Shown here piece by piece: positions 1 to 8,209 of a stretch of 25,167 nt of DNA. The translations under genes were made by a program, and so were the position numbers. Below the pieces are notes generated by a model. That model saw only the letters and a list, made by a program, of their open reading frames with translations. It was not told where the DNA came from and searched no databases. How positions within the stretch are numbered: the stretch's first letter is position 1; each line of letters opens with the position of its first letter. The stretch comes from Entamoeba histolytica HM-1:IMSS (taxonomy: Eukaryota; Evosea; Mastigamoebida; Endamoebidae), in the NCBI RefSeq assembly GCF_000208925.1, contig NW_001915093.1:1-25167 (forward strand). Direction: 5' to 3'.

Positions 1-420
1 ATATGAATATATAACATAGAATATAAAACAAAAGAATAATAAGAATAAATGATAAATAAAACAAGAAATGATGATAAATGATATAATAATAAAATCAAAG
101 TATAAAAGATAAATTTAATATTAATATAAAACAAAAGAGAATAAATATAAAATGAAAATAGATATAAATGATAATAATATAAAAGATGAATAAACAAATA
201 AACAAATATATCTAAATATAAAAGAATATAAACATAAAAATAAGAAAATCTAAATAATATAAACATAAAAATAATAAAATAAGAAGAATATAATAATATA
301 TAGATAATAAGAATAACACAATGATATAAATAATATAAACAGAGAAATAAATATAAAAATACGATAGATAAATAACATATAAATAAAAGAATAAAAATAA
401 TAAAAATAAATATGAATAAT
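1..420. repeat. A-rich, nearly TT-free low-complexity block
   Basis: This stretch is made almost only of A, with isolated T and G and very little C on the plus strand. From about 123 to 420 I see no TT dinucleotide at all; TT occurs only near 114-122. The same style recurs at about 23340-23690 and 24840-25167. The words taaaacaaaagaat (about 25-40) and aataaatatgaataat (405-420) return there. There is no credible gene. It may be a dispersed low-complexity repeat; I cannot name a family. Confidence 0.6.
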
Positions 421-638
421 CAAATCATCTATTTCATTAATATTTCATACAAAATGAATACAAATGATCATAAAATATAAACATAAATATTTATATATTC
501 TGTATTTTTCATATTTTTTTTTATTTTTTTATTTTTATTTAGGAGCAAAATATAATAAATGGAATATTCTATGGATGCAAAATATTTTGCATCTTTTTCT
601 TTTTTGTAAATTATTTAGATGCATTTTTTCTTTGCTAA

Positions 639-1120
639 TTTTCGTACCCAATTTTGTCTATTCATACACCTCCTCATAATAGTTTTGTCCATGTTGTTAA
701 TGACAAAGTTATAAGTGAAGAAGAGGCAAGAAGAATTACAATAAGTCCAAATGTAAATGAATTTATGATCAAAAAATGTCATAACCCAACTTTAGTTTCT
801 CATATTAAAGAACTTTGAATATGATAACTATAAAAATTAACAATATGTTGCTAATGTATGCAGTTTATTTTAATTCATTTGTTTATTTTTTAAATAGGAT
901 TATATTGTTTCAATTATACTTAAAAATAAAAAGAAAATATAAGACTCTTATAAATAATCAAGCACTTGAAAAAGAATTAAATAATAGATATTAAAAATAT
1001 TTAAAAGAAGTTTAAAAACCGAGGTTGTTTAAAAAACAAACAATCCCCAAAGTTATTAGGGTTATTTTTGCTGGTAGGATGTAACGTGTCTATCCAATGT
1101 TATTATTCAAGTATTGATTT
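639..1120 (+). pseudogene. Decayed coding relic, unknown product
   Basis: A frame open from just after a TAA at 636-638 to a TGA at 816-818 reads like real protein, with segments such as NSFVHVVNDKVISEEEARR and NEFMIKKCHNPTLVSHIKEL. A second frame from ATG 821 to TAA 992-994 gives 57 residues ending LINNQALEKELNNRY. It continues past several in-frame stops with protein-like text such as KPRLFKKQTIPKVIRV to about 1120. I do not recognise the family. The mix of plausible peptides and frequent stops suggests a dead gene or an old repetitive element. A multi-intron gene is less likely, because I cannot place convincing splice sites. Confidence 0.35.
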
Positions 1121-2327
1121 CTTTAATAAAATACAGATATAACTAAAAGAAGTTAATAAAATTGTTTCAATTACTTCTATATCAAAAAAATATGCTAAAA
1201 TTAGTTTATTCAATTAATAATCAAATTCATTAACTAAACTACTTCTAAAAACTGTTTTTAAGTATAAAATATATTAATTAAAGAATAAAAAGGATAATAA
1301 ATATAGACCAATTTATTATTTGGTTAATTCATAACGAATAACTGTCATTTCATCTAATCTTAGTAACATATTAAATTTTTTAAAAATGTTATTTCATGAA
1401 GAATTATTGTTTTTGTTAGAAGTTACAATAAAACTAAATTTAGTCAACTTTGTTGGTATTATCATTTAAAAGATAAGAAGGTTGTGCCTGATTCTAATAA
1501 TATTATTAACATAATAAAGTACATAAACATTAGAGTCATTGAATAAAAAGACTTAAACAATACAAACTCATTATTTAACCTTAAATTTTCCCAATCAAAA
1601 AACAAGTCCCTTTTCTAAAAGATAAGTCATGTTAAGTTATTACTTAGAATAATATCAATTCATTAACTCTTTACAAATTACTATTTTTGGATTATCAGAA
1701 TGATAATAACAACTTCTTTCTTATTATCTTTTGTATTCTTTTTAATGAATTAAATAAATAATCAGCTCTAACTATTTTCATACTTATTCTAAATCATAGA
1801 ATTGTCAATGAAACAATTTATTATTCTCTTATTATTTTATGAAATAGAAGTTATTCAGTCATTTCTTCTTCTATAATAACACTCCTTTTATTTCTCTTAT
1901 AAACATTTTATCCAAGTATATACTTGTTCTTTTACAGAATAAGTCTCATTTACTAATTATTATAATACCAAGTTTATTTAATTGTTTTATGTTTTGAGAA
2001 GATACTTATCAAGAAGACTGATTGATTAAACCAAAAATAAATTTCATAAACCACTGATAATAGTATTACTGATAATAGTATTGTAGTTATTTTTAAAAAA
2101 AAATATCTTAAATAAAATTTTAATTTGTCTATCTCGTTTTGAACCAAATGACATATTAGCATATCATATTTTTACCAACTATTTTTCTTTAAAACATTGA
2201 TCTTATTGAGTATCTGTGTTTTTTATTTAAAAAATTTATGGAATTATTCAATGAATTAATAAAAAAGAAGTATCAAAATTATTCTTTTATAGATAAAGGC
2301 GTATATTAAATATATGATATTTAATTT
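1121..2327. other. Intergenic DNA with a further coding relic
   Basis: Most of this gap is AT-rich without a usable frame. An open plus-strand stretch at 1400-1546 (48 codons, no start) contains KFSQLCWYYHLKDKKVVPDS, which looks like decayed coding sequence and may belong with the relic upstream. A perfect 15-bp tandem duplication lies at 2053-2082. No RNA gene was seen. A 62-codon minus-strand frame over 1974-2162 is hydrophobic, contains the duplication and is probably chance. Confidence 0.4.
2053..2082. repeat. 15-bp perfect tandem duplication
   Basis: The unit actgataatagtatt occurs twice back to back at 2053-2067 and 2068-2082 in otherwise non-repetitive gap sequence. It is probably a simple slippage duplication. 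Confidence 0.8.
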
Positions 2328-2717
2328 TCATTTTTTGGTATGACAACATGCCTCAAACAGAAGAAAAGGAAAATGTTCTATCAAAAAAGAAATCGTTACA
2401 TATGTTGTTATTCTATCATTCCATTCAACTAGTATATATTTTTGATTATTATACTCTGTCTCTGCTATGATTTTGATAATAACAAGTCCTTTTGAAATAC
2501 GAAATAGTTGAGTATTTTCTATTTCTTGATGAATATCTCTAAAAGGAATATCTAAGATCGAAACCCAACTATTTTCTGAGGGTAATAACCCTTTCCATTT
2601 AACCAATACCTTTGTATTTCCCTATTGTTGAGTACCATTAAAAAATTGATGGAAATAAATACAAACTTCTGAATCAACTTTTTTCTTTATTATTTGCTCA
2701 GGAAAAACAAAATTCAT
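2328..2717 (-). CDS. HP1-like protein: chromodomain plus chromo-shadow, two exons
   Basis: Exon 1 is 2717-2667 and exon 2 is 2621-2328; removing a 45-nt intron gives 114 residues. The spliced N-terminus reads FPEQIIKKKVDSEGNTKV followed by LVKWKG and PSENSW, a chromodomain at about residues 3-45. A second module (residues about 60-110, with IIKIIAETEYNNQKYILVEW) resembles a chromo-shadow domain, the HP1 dimerisation module. HP1 proteins bind methylated histone H3 in heterochromatin. Compared with Drosophila HP1 (cage Y24, W45, Y48), only the KWKG tryptophan (W26) is kept; the first position is V4 (between F3 and F5) and the third is Leu29, so methyl-lysine reading may be altered. The hinge is very short. 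Without the splice, a TAG interrupts the domain. I chose the Met immediately before the domain; another ATG lies further upstream. It is head-to-head with the poly-Asp gene. Confidence 0.72.
2622..2666 (-). other. 45-nt spliceosomal intron in the HP1-like gene
   Basis: On the minus strand it starts GTTTGT at 2666, matching the usual Entamoeba donor, and ends CAACAATAG at 2622. It contains the in-frame TAG at its 3' end. Its length is a multiple of three. Removal fuses KKKVDSE to GNTKVLVKWKG, restoring an ungapped chromodomain, which is the main support. Confidence 0.75.
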
Positions 2718-2828
2718 AAATTTAGTTTTTCTTCTATAAAAAAAAATTAAAAAAATTTTCTTTTTCATGTTCTAAAAATCAATAACCAAAAAAAAAATAG
2801 AAAAAGATCTTAAAAAAGCTATATTTTT

Positions 2829-3692
2829 ATGAAGTTATTGTTCTTTGTATTAATTGCTTTTATTTTAACATTCACTAATGCTGAAGAAGACCTTGCATTA
2901 AATAATTATGATGAAATCGAATTAGAAGAAAATGGTAACGAAGAAGAAAATAACGTGGAATACGAAGATGATGATGAATATGAATTAGATGATGACGATG
3001 ATGATGATGACGATGATGATGATGACGATGATGATGATGATGATGACGATGATGACGATGATGATGATGACGATGATGACGATGATGATGATGACGATGA
3101 CGATGATGATGATGACGATGATGACGATGATGACGATGATGACGATGATGACGATGATGATGACGATGATGACGATGATGACGATGATGATGACGATGAT
3201 GATGACGATGATGATGACGATGATGATGACGATGATGATGATGATGATGATGATGATGACGATGACGATGATGACGATGATGATGATGACGATGATGATG
3301 ATGATGATGACGATGATGATGATGATGACGATGATGATGACGATGAATATGAATATGAATTAGAAGATGAAGAAGCCCCCAAAAATAAACAAAATGTCAA
3401 AAAAATCCAAACTATTAAAAAATTAGATAACATTAGATTACCAAGAAATAGATTAACTAGTGGTGTTTTATACCCAGGAATGGGAAGACTTGGTATGTAT
3501 GGAGGAATGGATATTCCTCTTGGAAGAGGAATGCAATATGGACGTCATCACATTTTCCCAGGAATGGGATATGGATATTTCCCCAATGGATATCCATTAG
3601 GATATAATTACCCAAGTTATGGATATCATCCAAGATTTGCTCGTTACAGTCAATTCATGAACTATGATCCAATGAACAGTCCATATTATTAA
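2829..3692 (+). CDS. Secreted poly-aspartate protein with Gly/Tyr/Met/Pro-rich tail
   Basis: The 287-residue protein starts with a clear signal peptide (about residues 1-18, ending FTNA). An acidic Glu/Asp/Asn segment follows, then an uninterrupted run of 119 Asp (residues 54-172, bases 2988-3344). Next come EYEYELEDEE, a short basic linker rich in Lys, and a tail of about 90 residues rich in Gly, Tyr, Pro and Met (PGMG, GYGY). The run is coded by mixed GAT and isolated GAC codons. I do not recognise a family. The composition suggests an extracellular or luminal cation (Ca2+) binder, by analogy with poly-Asp calcium-binding proteins; that is inference. ATG 2829 is the first in frame and is preceded by A-rich leader. 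The run probably varies in length between isolates. Confidence 0.85.
   Translation: MKLLFFVLIAFILTFTNAEEDLALNNYDEIELEENGNEEENNVEYEDDDEYELDDDDDDDDDDDDDDDDDDDDDDDDDDDDDDDDDDDDDDDDDDDDDDDDDDDDDDDDDDDDDDDDDDDDDDDDDDDDDDDDDDDDDDDDDDDDDDDDDDDDDDDDDDDDDDDDDDDDDDDEYEYELEDEEAPKNKQNVKKIQTIKKLDNIRLPRNRLTSGVLYPGMGRLGMYGGMDIPLGRGMQYGRHHIFPGMGYGYFPNGYPLGYNYPSYGYHPRFARYSQFMNYDPMNSPYY
2988..3344 (+). repeat. (GAY)119 trinucleotide tract coding for poly-Asp
   Basis: The tract has 357 bases of GAT with scattered single GAC codons; GAC is always followed by GAT. The other two frames stay open and give Met/Thr and (reverse) Ser runs, which are shadows. Confidence 0.95.
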
Positions 3693-3814
3693 AACAATAA
3701 TTTATGTTCAAGTAATATTTTTGTTATTCTATGAAACTAAACTAAGTATTAAAAAATTAAGAAATAAAATAAAAGCATAGAATAAAAAACTAAAAAGAAA
3801 AACTTAAAAAGAAA

Positions 3815-4248
3815 ATGAACCCGGAACAAGCCGCACTTCAACAATTCCAACAATTAAAACAAGACCAAAATGTGTTGGCTAGACAACTTGCTGATATGGA
3901 CTCAACACTAAAAGAACATAAACTTGTATTGGATACTTTAAGTAAAGTTGAACCATCAAGAAAATGTTTCAGATTAATCAATGGGGTAATGGTAGAAAGA
4001 ACAGCATCAGAAATTATTCCAGCAATTAACAAATCGATTGAACAAGTTTGTTATTATTTATTAATATTTACTATTTTAAATTAGAATTAATTTATATATA
4101 AAAAATCAAATAATTAATGAACAAATAGATTCAAAAATTAATGAAAGAGGTAAATGATAATATTGCTGCAAAAACTTCTGAAATTAATAAGTTTATGGAA
4201 CACTATAAAATTCAACAAAGGGACCAGCCAATTATTGCTCAAGCATAA
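3815..4248 (+). CDS. PFDN2: Prefoldin subunit 2, one intron
   Basis: Exon 1 is 3815-4045 and exon 2 is 4129-4248, giving 116 residues, close to the usual size of this family. Prefoldin is a heterohexameric co-chaperone that delivers unfolded actin and tubulin to the CCT chaperonin in the cytosol; subunit 2 is a beta-type subunit. The sequence shows the N-terminal coiled coil (FQQLKQDQNVLARQLADMDS), the central hairpin block with DTLSKVEPSRKCFRLINGV and VERTASEIIPA, and a C-terminal coiled coil in exon 2 (IQKLMKEVNDNIAAKTSEIN). Reading through without splicing gives a stop at 4082-4084 and loses the second helix. It is convergent with the ER thioredoxin-fold gene at 4387. The assignment is strong. 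Confidence 0.93.
4046..4128 (+). other. 83-nt intron in prefoldin subunit 2
   Basis: The donor is GTTTGT at 4046 and the acceptor is AAATAG ending at 4128. It lies between codons (exon 1 is 77 full codons). The alternative acceptor ATTAG near 4084 would lead straight into a stop, so the later one is chosen. The joined protein continues the prefoldin coiled coil without a gap. Confidence 0.9.
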
Positions 4249-4386
4249 CTGATTTCTCTTTAATGTTGATTCAATCTCTTGTTTTTTGATTTATTTTGTT
4301 TAAAATAACAAAAATGAATATATTGTTTTTAATAACCTTATTTTTAATATAAATTAGAAAAGATATCTTAAAGTCTGTTTCAGTGT

Positions 4387-4860
4387 TTAAAGTTCCTTTT
4401 TCTGTGGAATAATTCCTTCTTCAAAAATATCTAAAACATCTTCCATTGCATCAGTTAAATCAAAAGAATCATCGTATTGATAATTTGGACTTTCATTCTT
4501 AAAATTAAATTTCATTCCATTATAATGATAAAACACTACTTTTGGAAATCCTTTACTTTTTACTTCTTCTGACTCGCCGAATGTTTCAGTAAAAATAGGG
4601 TCAGAATCATCAGCAACAACTACAACAAATTTTGAAGTTCTTTTCATATAACCTTCATCATGATTAAAATCTAATACTTTTCTAATAGCATCATCAATAA
4701 CGTTTGACTGTAAATAAATTACCATAATTGGCATTTCTCGTCTTTTTGCTTCAAGTAATCCATTTTCCCAATCACGAACATTAAGTCCTTTATAATCCAT
4801 AGAACCCCACATACTTGAACGGGCAAATGCAAGTGTCAAAAGTAAACAAAATGATAACAT
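4387..4860 (-). CDS. ER-resident AGR2/TXNDC12-like thioredoxin-fold protein lacking CXXC
   Basis: The 157-residue protein has a signal peptide (about 1-14) and ends KKEL, a KDEL-type ER retrieval signal. The body resembles the AGR2/TXNDC12 (ERp18) branch of the thioredoxin fold: DWENGLLEAKRREMPIMVIY (30-49), then the helix following the active site, and GFPKVVF with the cis-proline position (P106). Where the family has CXXC or CXXS (about residues 50-58) this protein has QSNVIDDAI. The only Cys in the whole chain is in the signal peptide, so it cannot do thiol-disulfide exchange. A likely role is as a non-catalytic ER chaperone or adaptor. One N-glycosylation sequon (NES, 122) is visible. It is divergent from the DENN gene, 118 bp apart. 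Confidence 0.8.
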   Translation of the reverse strand: MLSFCLLLTLAFARSSMWGSMDYKGLNVRDWENGLLEAKRREMPIMVIYLQSNVIDDAIRKVLDFNHDEGYMKRTSKFVVVVADDSDPIFTETFGESEEVKSKGFPKVVFYHYNGMKFNFKNESPNYQYDDSFDLTDAMEDVLDIFEEGIIPQKKEL

Positions 4861-4957
4861 GATTTAATGAAAATAAGATGGTGAAGTTTGCCATATCATC
4901 ATTGTGTGTAATGTTTCATATTTTTTTGATAATTAAAAAAAAACAAAAAACAAAACT

Positions 4958-4971
4958 GTTATTTGAATAAC
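4958..4971. promoter_or_regulatory. 14-bp palindrome just upstream of the DENN gene start
   Basis: GTTATTTGAATAAC is a GTTATT/AATAAC inverted repeat with a 2-base centre. It ends 7 bases before ATG 4979, inside the 118-bp divergent region. It could be a protein site or part of the short leader; function is unknown. Confidence 0.3.
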
Positions 4972-4978
4972 ACAAATA

Positions 4979-6328
4979 ATGAACAATACAAACACATCTT
5001 TCAGTAAAGAAGAATTTGAACGAGCAAGGGGAAGAAGAGAAGCGTTTTCAAAATTAGAATATAACCAAAAAGATGAAACAAGGAGATTAGTAGAACAATT
5101 TTTAATTATTGGATCAAATAGTTCAGAAGATAGTGAAGCAGAAATTCTTTATAGATATCCAGACATTGATATTGAAAACTTTGAATATAAAATTATTTCA
5201 TTATATTGTTTTCCTGAAGGATGTAAAACACAAAAAAAAGAAGCAACTTCAACTGAAGATTTATTTCAAATAGAAAAGAGTATTAAAGAAGGATGTGTTA
5301 ATGTAAGTAACTTTTTTAGTTTAAAAATGGCAAGTCCAAAAAATGGGGTTGAAAGAAATGGATTATGTTTTTCAATAAAACGAATTGAAATTGATAAACA
5401 AAAACCATTAGTATATTATGAAGATGAAATTATTTATATGATAGTTAGTACAAGTTCATGTTATCTTCTTTTAATAGAATTTATAGAAGCATTAATAATG
5501 AATGAAAGAGATATAAATTGGTTTAACACAAATACTATAACCAAAAAAACATTTGAAAGTTATTTTAAACAATTTTTTAATTTACCTGAAAATTATCAAC
5601 AAACAGTGAAATTATCATGGTGTAAAAATTTACTTGAAAATACTGAATGTCCTTTAGGATGTTGTTTATTTATTAGAGTTATTCCAGTTGAAGATTTAAT
5701 AATTTTATTATCTGCATTAGTTTTACAAAGAAAATTATTAATTAAAAGTAAGAATAGATGTATTTTAAGTGGTGCAATATCTTTTCTTACTCAAGCAATT
5801 AAACCTTTTAGTTATGATTCACCTATAATTAGTGTATTAATAAATGACCTTTTTGATTTAATTGATTCTCCAACTCCTTTATTAATTGGATGTAGTTCTT
5901 TACCAAATGAAATTCCTGAAAATTCTATTTTATATGATATTGATGATAAATTTATGCAAAAATTCACTGATGATTTTATTCTTCTTCCAAATGCTAATGA
6001 AATTGCTTCTTCTATTGAAAGTATTAGAAAACCATTAAAAAATTGTAAAAACCATCCAACTCATTTTTGTTTAAAAGAACATAGTCAATATATTCAATGG
6101 GCATTACAAAAAATTCAAATTGAATTTAGATTAATGGTAGATAATTTCGATGATTATATTGAAACTTTAAAAGAACCAGGAAAACCACAAATTAGTTTAT
6201 TTAGAAAAAAAGATTTTATTGAAGAAGCTGAACCAAAATATCTTCCTTTTTTAAAAGAATTTAGTAAAACTCAAATGTTTGAATCATTTATTAATGAAAA
6301 ATTAGATGCATATGATTATGGTAAATAA
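4979..6328 (+). CDS. DENN-domain protein (Rab guanine-nucleotide exchange factor family)
   Basis: The 449-residue protein has a tripartite DENN layout. The uDENN part is at about 38-190 (VEQFLIIGSNSSE, EILYRYPD, SLYCFPEG, FSIKR). The cDENN part is at about 225-320, with FIRVIPVEDLIILLSAL, RKLLIKSKNRCILSGAISFL, and LFDLIDSPTPLLIG, highly typical of the family. A shorter, diverged dDENN-like helical region runs to the C-terminus. DENN proteins exchange GDP for GTP on Rab GTPases at membranes, controlling vesicle traffic; the Rab target cannot be told from sequence. There is no signal peptide or membrane segment, so it is cytosolic. No extra domains are seen, making it a minimal DENN protein. 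Confidence 0.92.
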   Translation: MNNTNTSFSKEEFERARGRREAFSKLEYNQKDETRRLVEQFLIIGSNSSEDSEAEILYRYPDIDIENFEYKIISLYCFPEGCKTQKKEATSTEDLFQIEKSIKEGCVNVSNFFSLKMASPKNGVERNGLCFSIKRIEIDKQKPLVYYEDEIIYMIVSTSSCYLLLIEFIEALIMNERDINWFNTNTITKKTFESYFKQFFNLPENYQQTVKLSWCKNLLENTECPLGCCLFIRVIPVEDLIILLSALVLQRKLLIKSKNRCILSGAISFLTQAIKPFSYDSPIISVLINDLFDLIDSPTPLLIGCSSLPNEIPENSILYDIDDKFMQKFTDDFILLPNANEIASSIESIRKPLKNCKNHPTHFCLKEHSQYIQWALQKIQIEFRLMVDNFDDYIETLKEPGKPQISLFRKKDFIEEAEPKYLPFLKEFSKTQMFESFINEKLDAYDYGK

Positions 6329-6971
6329 TACTTAACTCTAATATTTTATTTTTAAGAGAATTTTGATAAAACAATTTATTATCAGTTATTAAGAGATTTT
6401 TTGTTTAAATTAATTTTCTATTTATTATTATTATTTTATTCAAATTTTTTTTTTATTCATTTTAATTGAATTAATTAATTGATTTTTTCATTTAATAAAA
6501 ATAAAATAATATTATACTTTCATTTATATTTTAAATCATTTTTATTTAAAATATTCATTCATTAATTTTATTTACTTTATTGTATCAATACTTTGGATTG
6601 TTTCATTTTATATAAATAAATTGTTTTTATTTGTGAAATTAAATATTTAAAAGTAACATCCAAATATTTTAATTAAACATATTGATTATCTATACATTAA
6701 GGTAATTTTTGTTTAATAAAACCAAAAATATCTATTTACTATACTAAGAAAAAATTATCGCTCAGATTTAAACTGGTTTATGATGTCTTCATACAATTTA
6801 TTTTAAATTTACATTTAAGATAAATTTGCAGAAGCAGGACTGAATCATCATTGCACATTAAAATAAGAAAATCTTTTCAAATAGTTTAATGATTAAATAA
6901 TAAAATAGAATTGTGGTTGAATAAAATGAAATTATTAAAAAATTATTAAAAACTATTAAAATTATTATTTC
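6329..6971. other. AT-rich intergenic region
   Basis: About 640 bases between the DENN gene and a convergent coiled-coil gene. Most is T/A-rich spacer (long T runs around 6420-6480). The exception is a less AT-rich island at about 6755-6855 that may hold a small RNA (separate entry). No protein-coding frame is supported. Confidence 0.6.
6762..6851 (-). ncRNA. Candidate box C/D snoRNA
   Basis: On the minus strand ATGATGA (6851-6845) matches box C (RUGAUGA) and CTGA (6765-6762) matches box D, 90 nt apart end to end, a normal length for this class. A C'-like TGAAGA lies at 6791-6786. I do not see a clear D' box. The flanking terminal stem is weak (about three pairs, GC with GC plus a wobble). 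The island is richer in G+C than the surrounding spacer. No rRNA target could be assigned. This could be chance. Confidence 0.28.
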
Positions 6972-7538
6972 TTATCTAGGAATAGAAATAAAAGAAGAAG
7001 GAACTTCGTCGTATTTATCTTCAGTTAAAGAATGAAAGAGAGGAGCTGATAATTGATTTTTAATTACTTCAATTTGACTTTGTTGATTTTTTAATTTTAA
7101 AGGTGGAAGAATAATAAAATCAATTGGTGTTTTTCTTTCTTTTTGAAATTTATATTCTTCCATAGCCACATGATACATAGGACAAGCTTGTAATGAGTTT
7201 TTTAATGTTTTTAATCTAATAAGACTAGATAAATATTGTTGTTGTAATTTACTAGTATTTAATTTGAGTTGTTCTAATTGTTTAACCATTTTATTTATTG
7301 AATGTCTATTCTTTAAAAGAAGATTAAAAAAACTTTTTGATTTTTGTATTTTTTTAATATTCATTGAATTTGTATTTGGTTTTTGCTTGTTATCTTCTTC
7401 TCTATCTTTTGAAGATTCTAAAACAAAAGGATGATTTCCTGAAAAAGTATTTGGCTCAATAACCATTACATTGTTATGTTGTGTAAATGCTGATATTGGA
7501 CATAAAAGAGTCTCTTCTTTGGGTGGTAATAAGTTCAT
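6972..7538 (-). CDS. Hypothetical protein with central coiled coil
   Basis: The 188-residue protein matches no family I recognise. The N-terminus (1-60) is polar and probably disordered, with PPKEETLLCP and a Lys/Asp/Glu-rich stretch. The middle (about 80-118) is a predicted coiled coil, NKMVKQLEQLKLNTSKLQQQ onward. The C-terminal part has IDFIILPPLKLKN and a short helix. No signal peptide or membrane segment is seen, so it is probably cytosolic or nuclear. The codon style fits the neighbouring genes, and the frame is open with a proper ATG, so it is likely a real gene, perhaps genus-specific. Confidence 0.7.
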   Translation of the reverse strand: MNLLPPKEETLLCPISAFTQHNNVMVIEPNTFSGNHPFVLESSKDREEDNKQKPNTNSMNIKKIQKSKSFFNLLLKNRHSINKMVKQLEQLKLNTSKLQQQYLSSLIRLKTLKNSLQACPMYHVAMEEYKFQKERKTPIDFIILPPLKLKNQQSQIEVIKNQLSAPLFHSLTEDKYDEVPSSFISIPR

Positions 7539-8209
7539 GAAATTTAATTTTATATGTTTAATGAGATTATCCTTCCCTTTTTTATTTAAAGGATTTTTTT
7601 TACTATTTCTCTGATTCTTCTTAATTCAAAGAAAAAAGTAACTTGTAAATGATTTTAAAGAATAGAAACCAATTTCTTAGTTCTTCTTAATAAAAAAAAT
7701 ATAAAAAAAAATATAAAAAAATAGTATTAAGAATATAAATAAATTATTAGTTTATGATAGAATAAATAAATAATAAATTATAGTATTTTATTAATAAATT
7801 ATTTAGGTTACTAATTTTTTATTTTATTTAATATTTACAATGAAATAAATATTATTATTTAAATTAATATTATTATTTCTAATAATTATTTGAAATTAAA
7901 TAAAAAAAGAAGTTATTGAATAAAAACAAAAGAATAGTAAAATAGTTTGTTTTTATTTCAATTTTAATCTTTTAAACAATCAAATTAATTAAAAGAACAT
8001 TTTCACTATTAAATTATTTAAGATAAAAAAAAAATACATTTTTTAAATAATTAATTACAATTTAAATTACTTTCAAAATAAATAAAAAAGAAATTTGATT
8101 CTATTTTAAATCAATCCAATTTGTTAATTAAAAAATAATAAAAATAATTAAAAATAATTTACTAAATAAAAGAACATTAAATAGCAAATAATACTCATCA
8201 AAGAAATTA
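7539..8209. other. AT-rich intergenic region
   Basis: About 670 bases of spacer, mostly A and T with long A and T runs. I see no coding frame, RNA gene or clear repeat. The part nearest 7538 would hold the promoter of the coiled-coil gene transcribed leftward. Confidence 0.6.

Noticed and set aside
464..679. 71-codon plus-strand frame
   Set aside because: Phe/Tyr/Leu-rich text driven by T-rich DNA; a different frame over its 3' half has better protein character.
2328..2606. Calling the chromodomain fragment a transposon integrase tail or a pseudogene with a TAG
   Set aside because: The TAG falls at the end of a consensus intron, splicing restores the domain, and a second chromo-shadow-like module follows with no integrase sequence upstream.
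2906..3433. Reverse-strand poly-Ser frame and +2 Met/Thr frame over the Asp tract
   Set aside because: Automatic consequences of a (GAY)n repeat; the forward frame has a signal peptide, a structured tail and a proper start.
3838..4032. 64-codon reverse frame over prefoldin exon 1
   Set aside because: Antisense of a confidently assigned exon.
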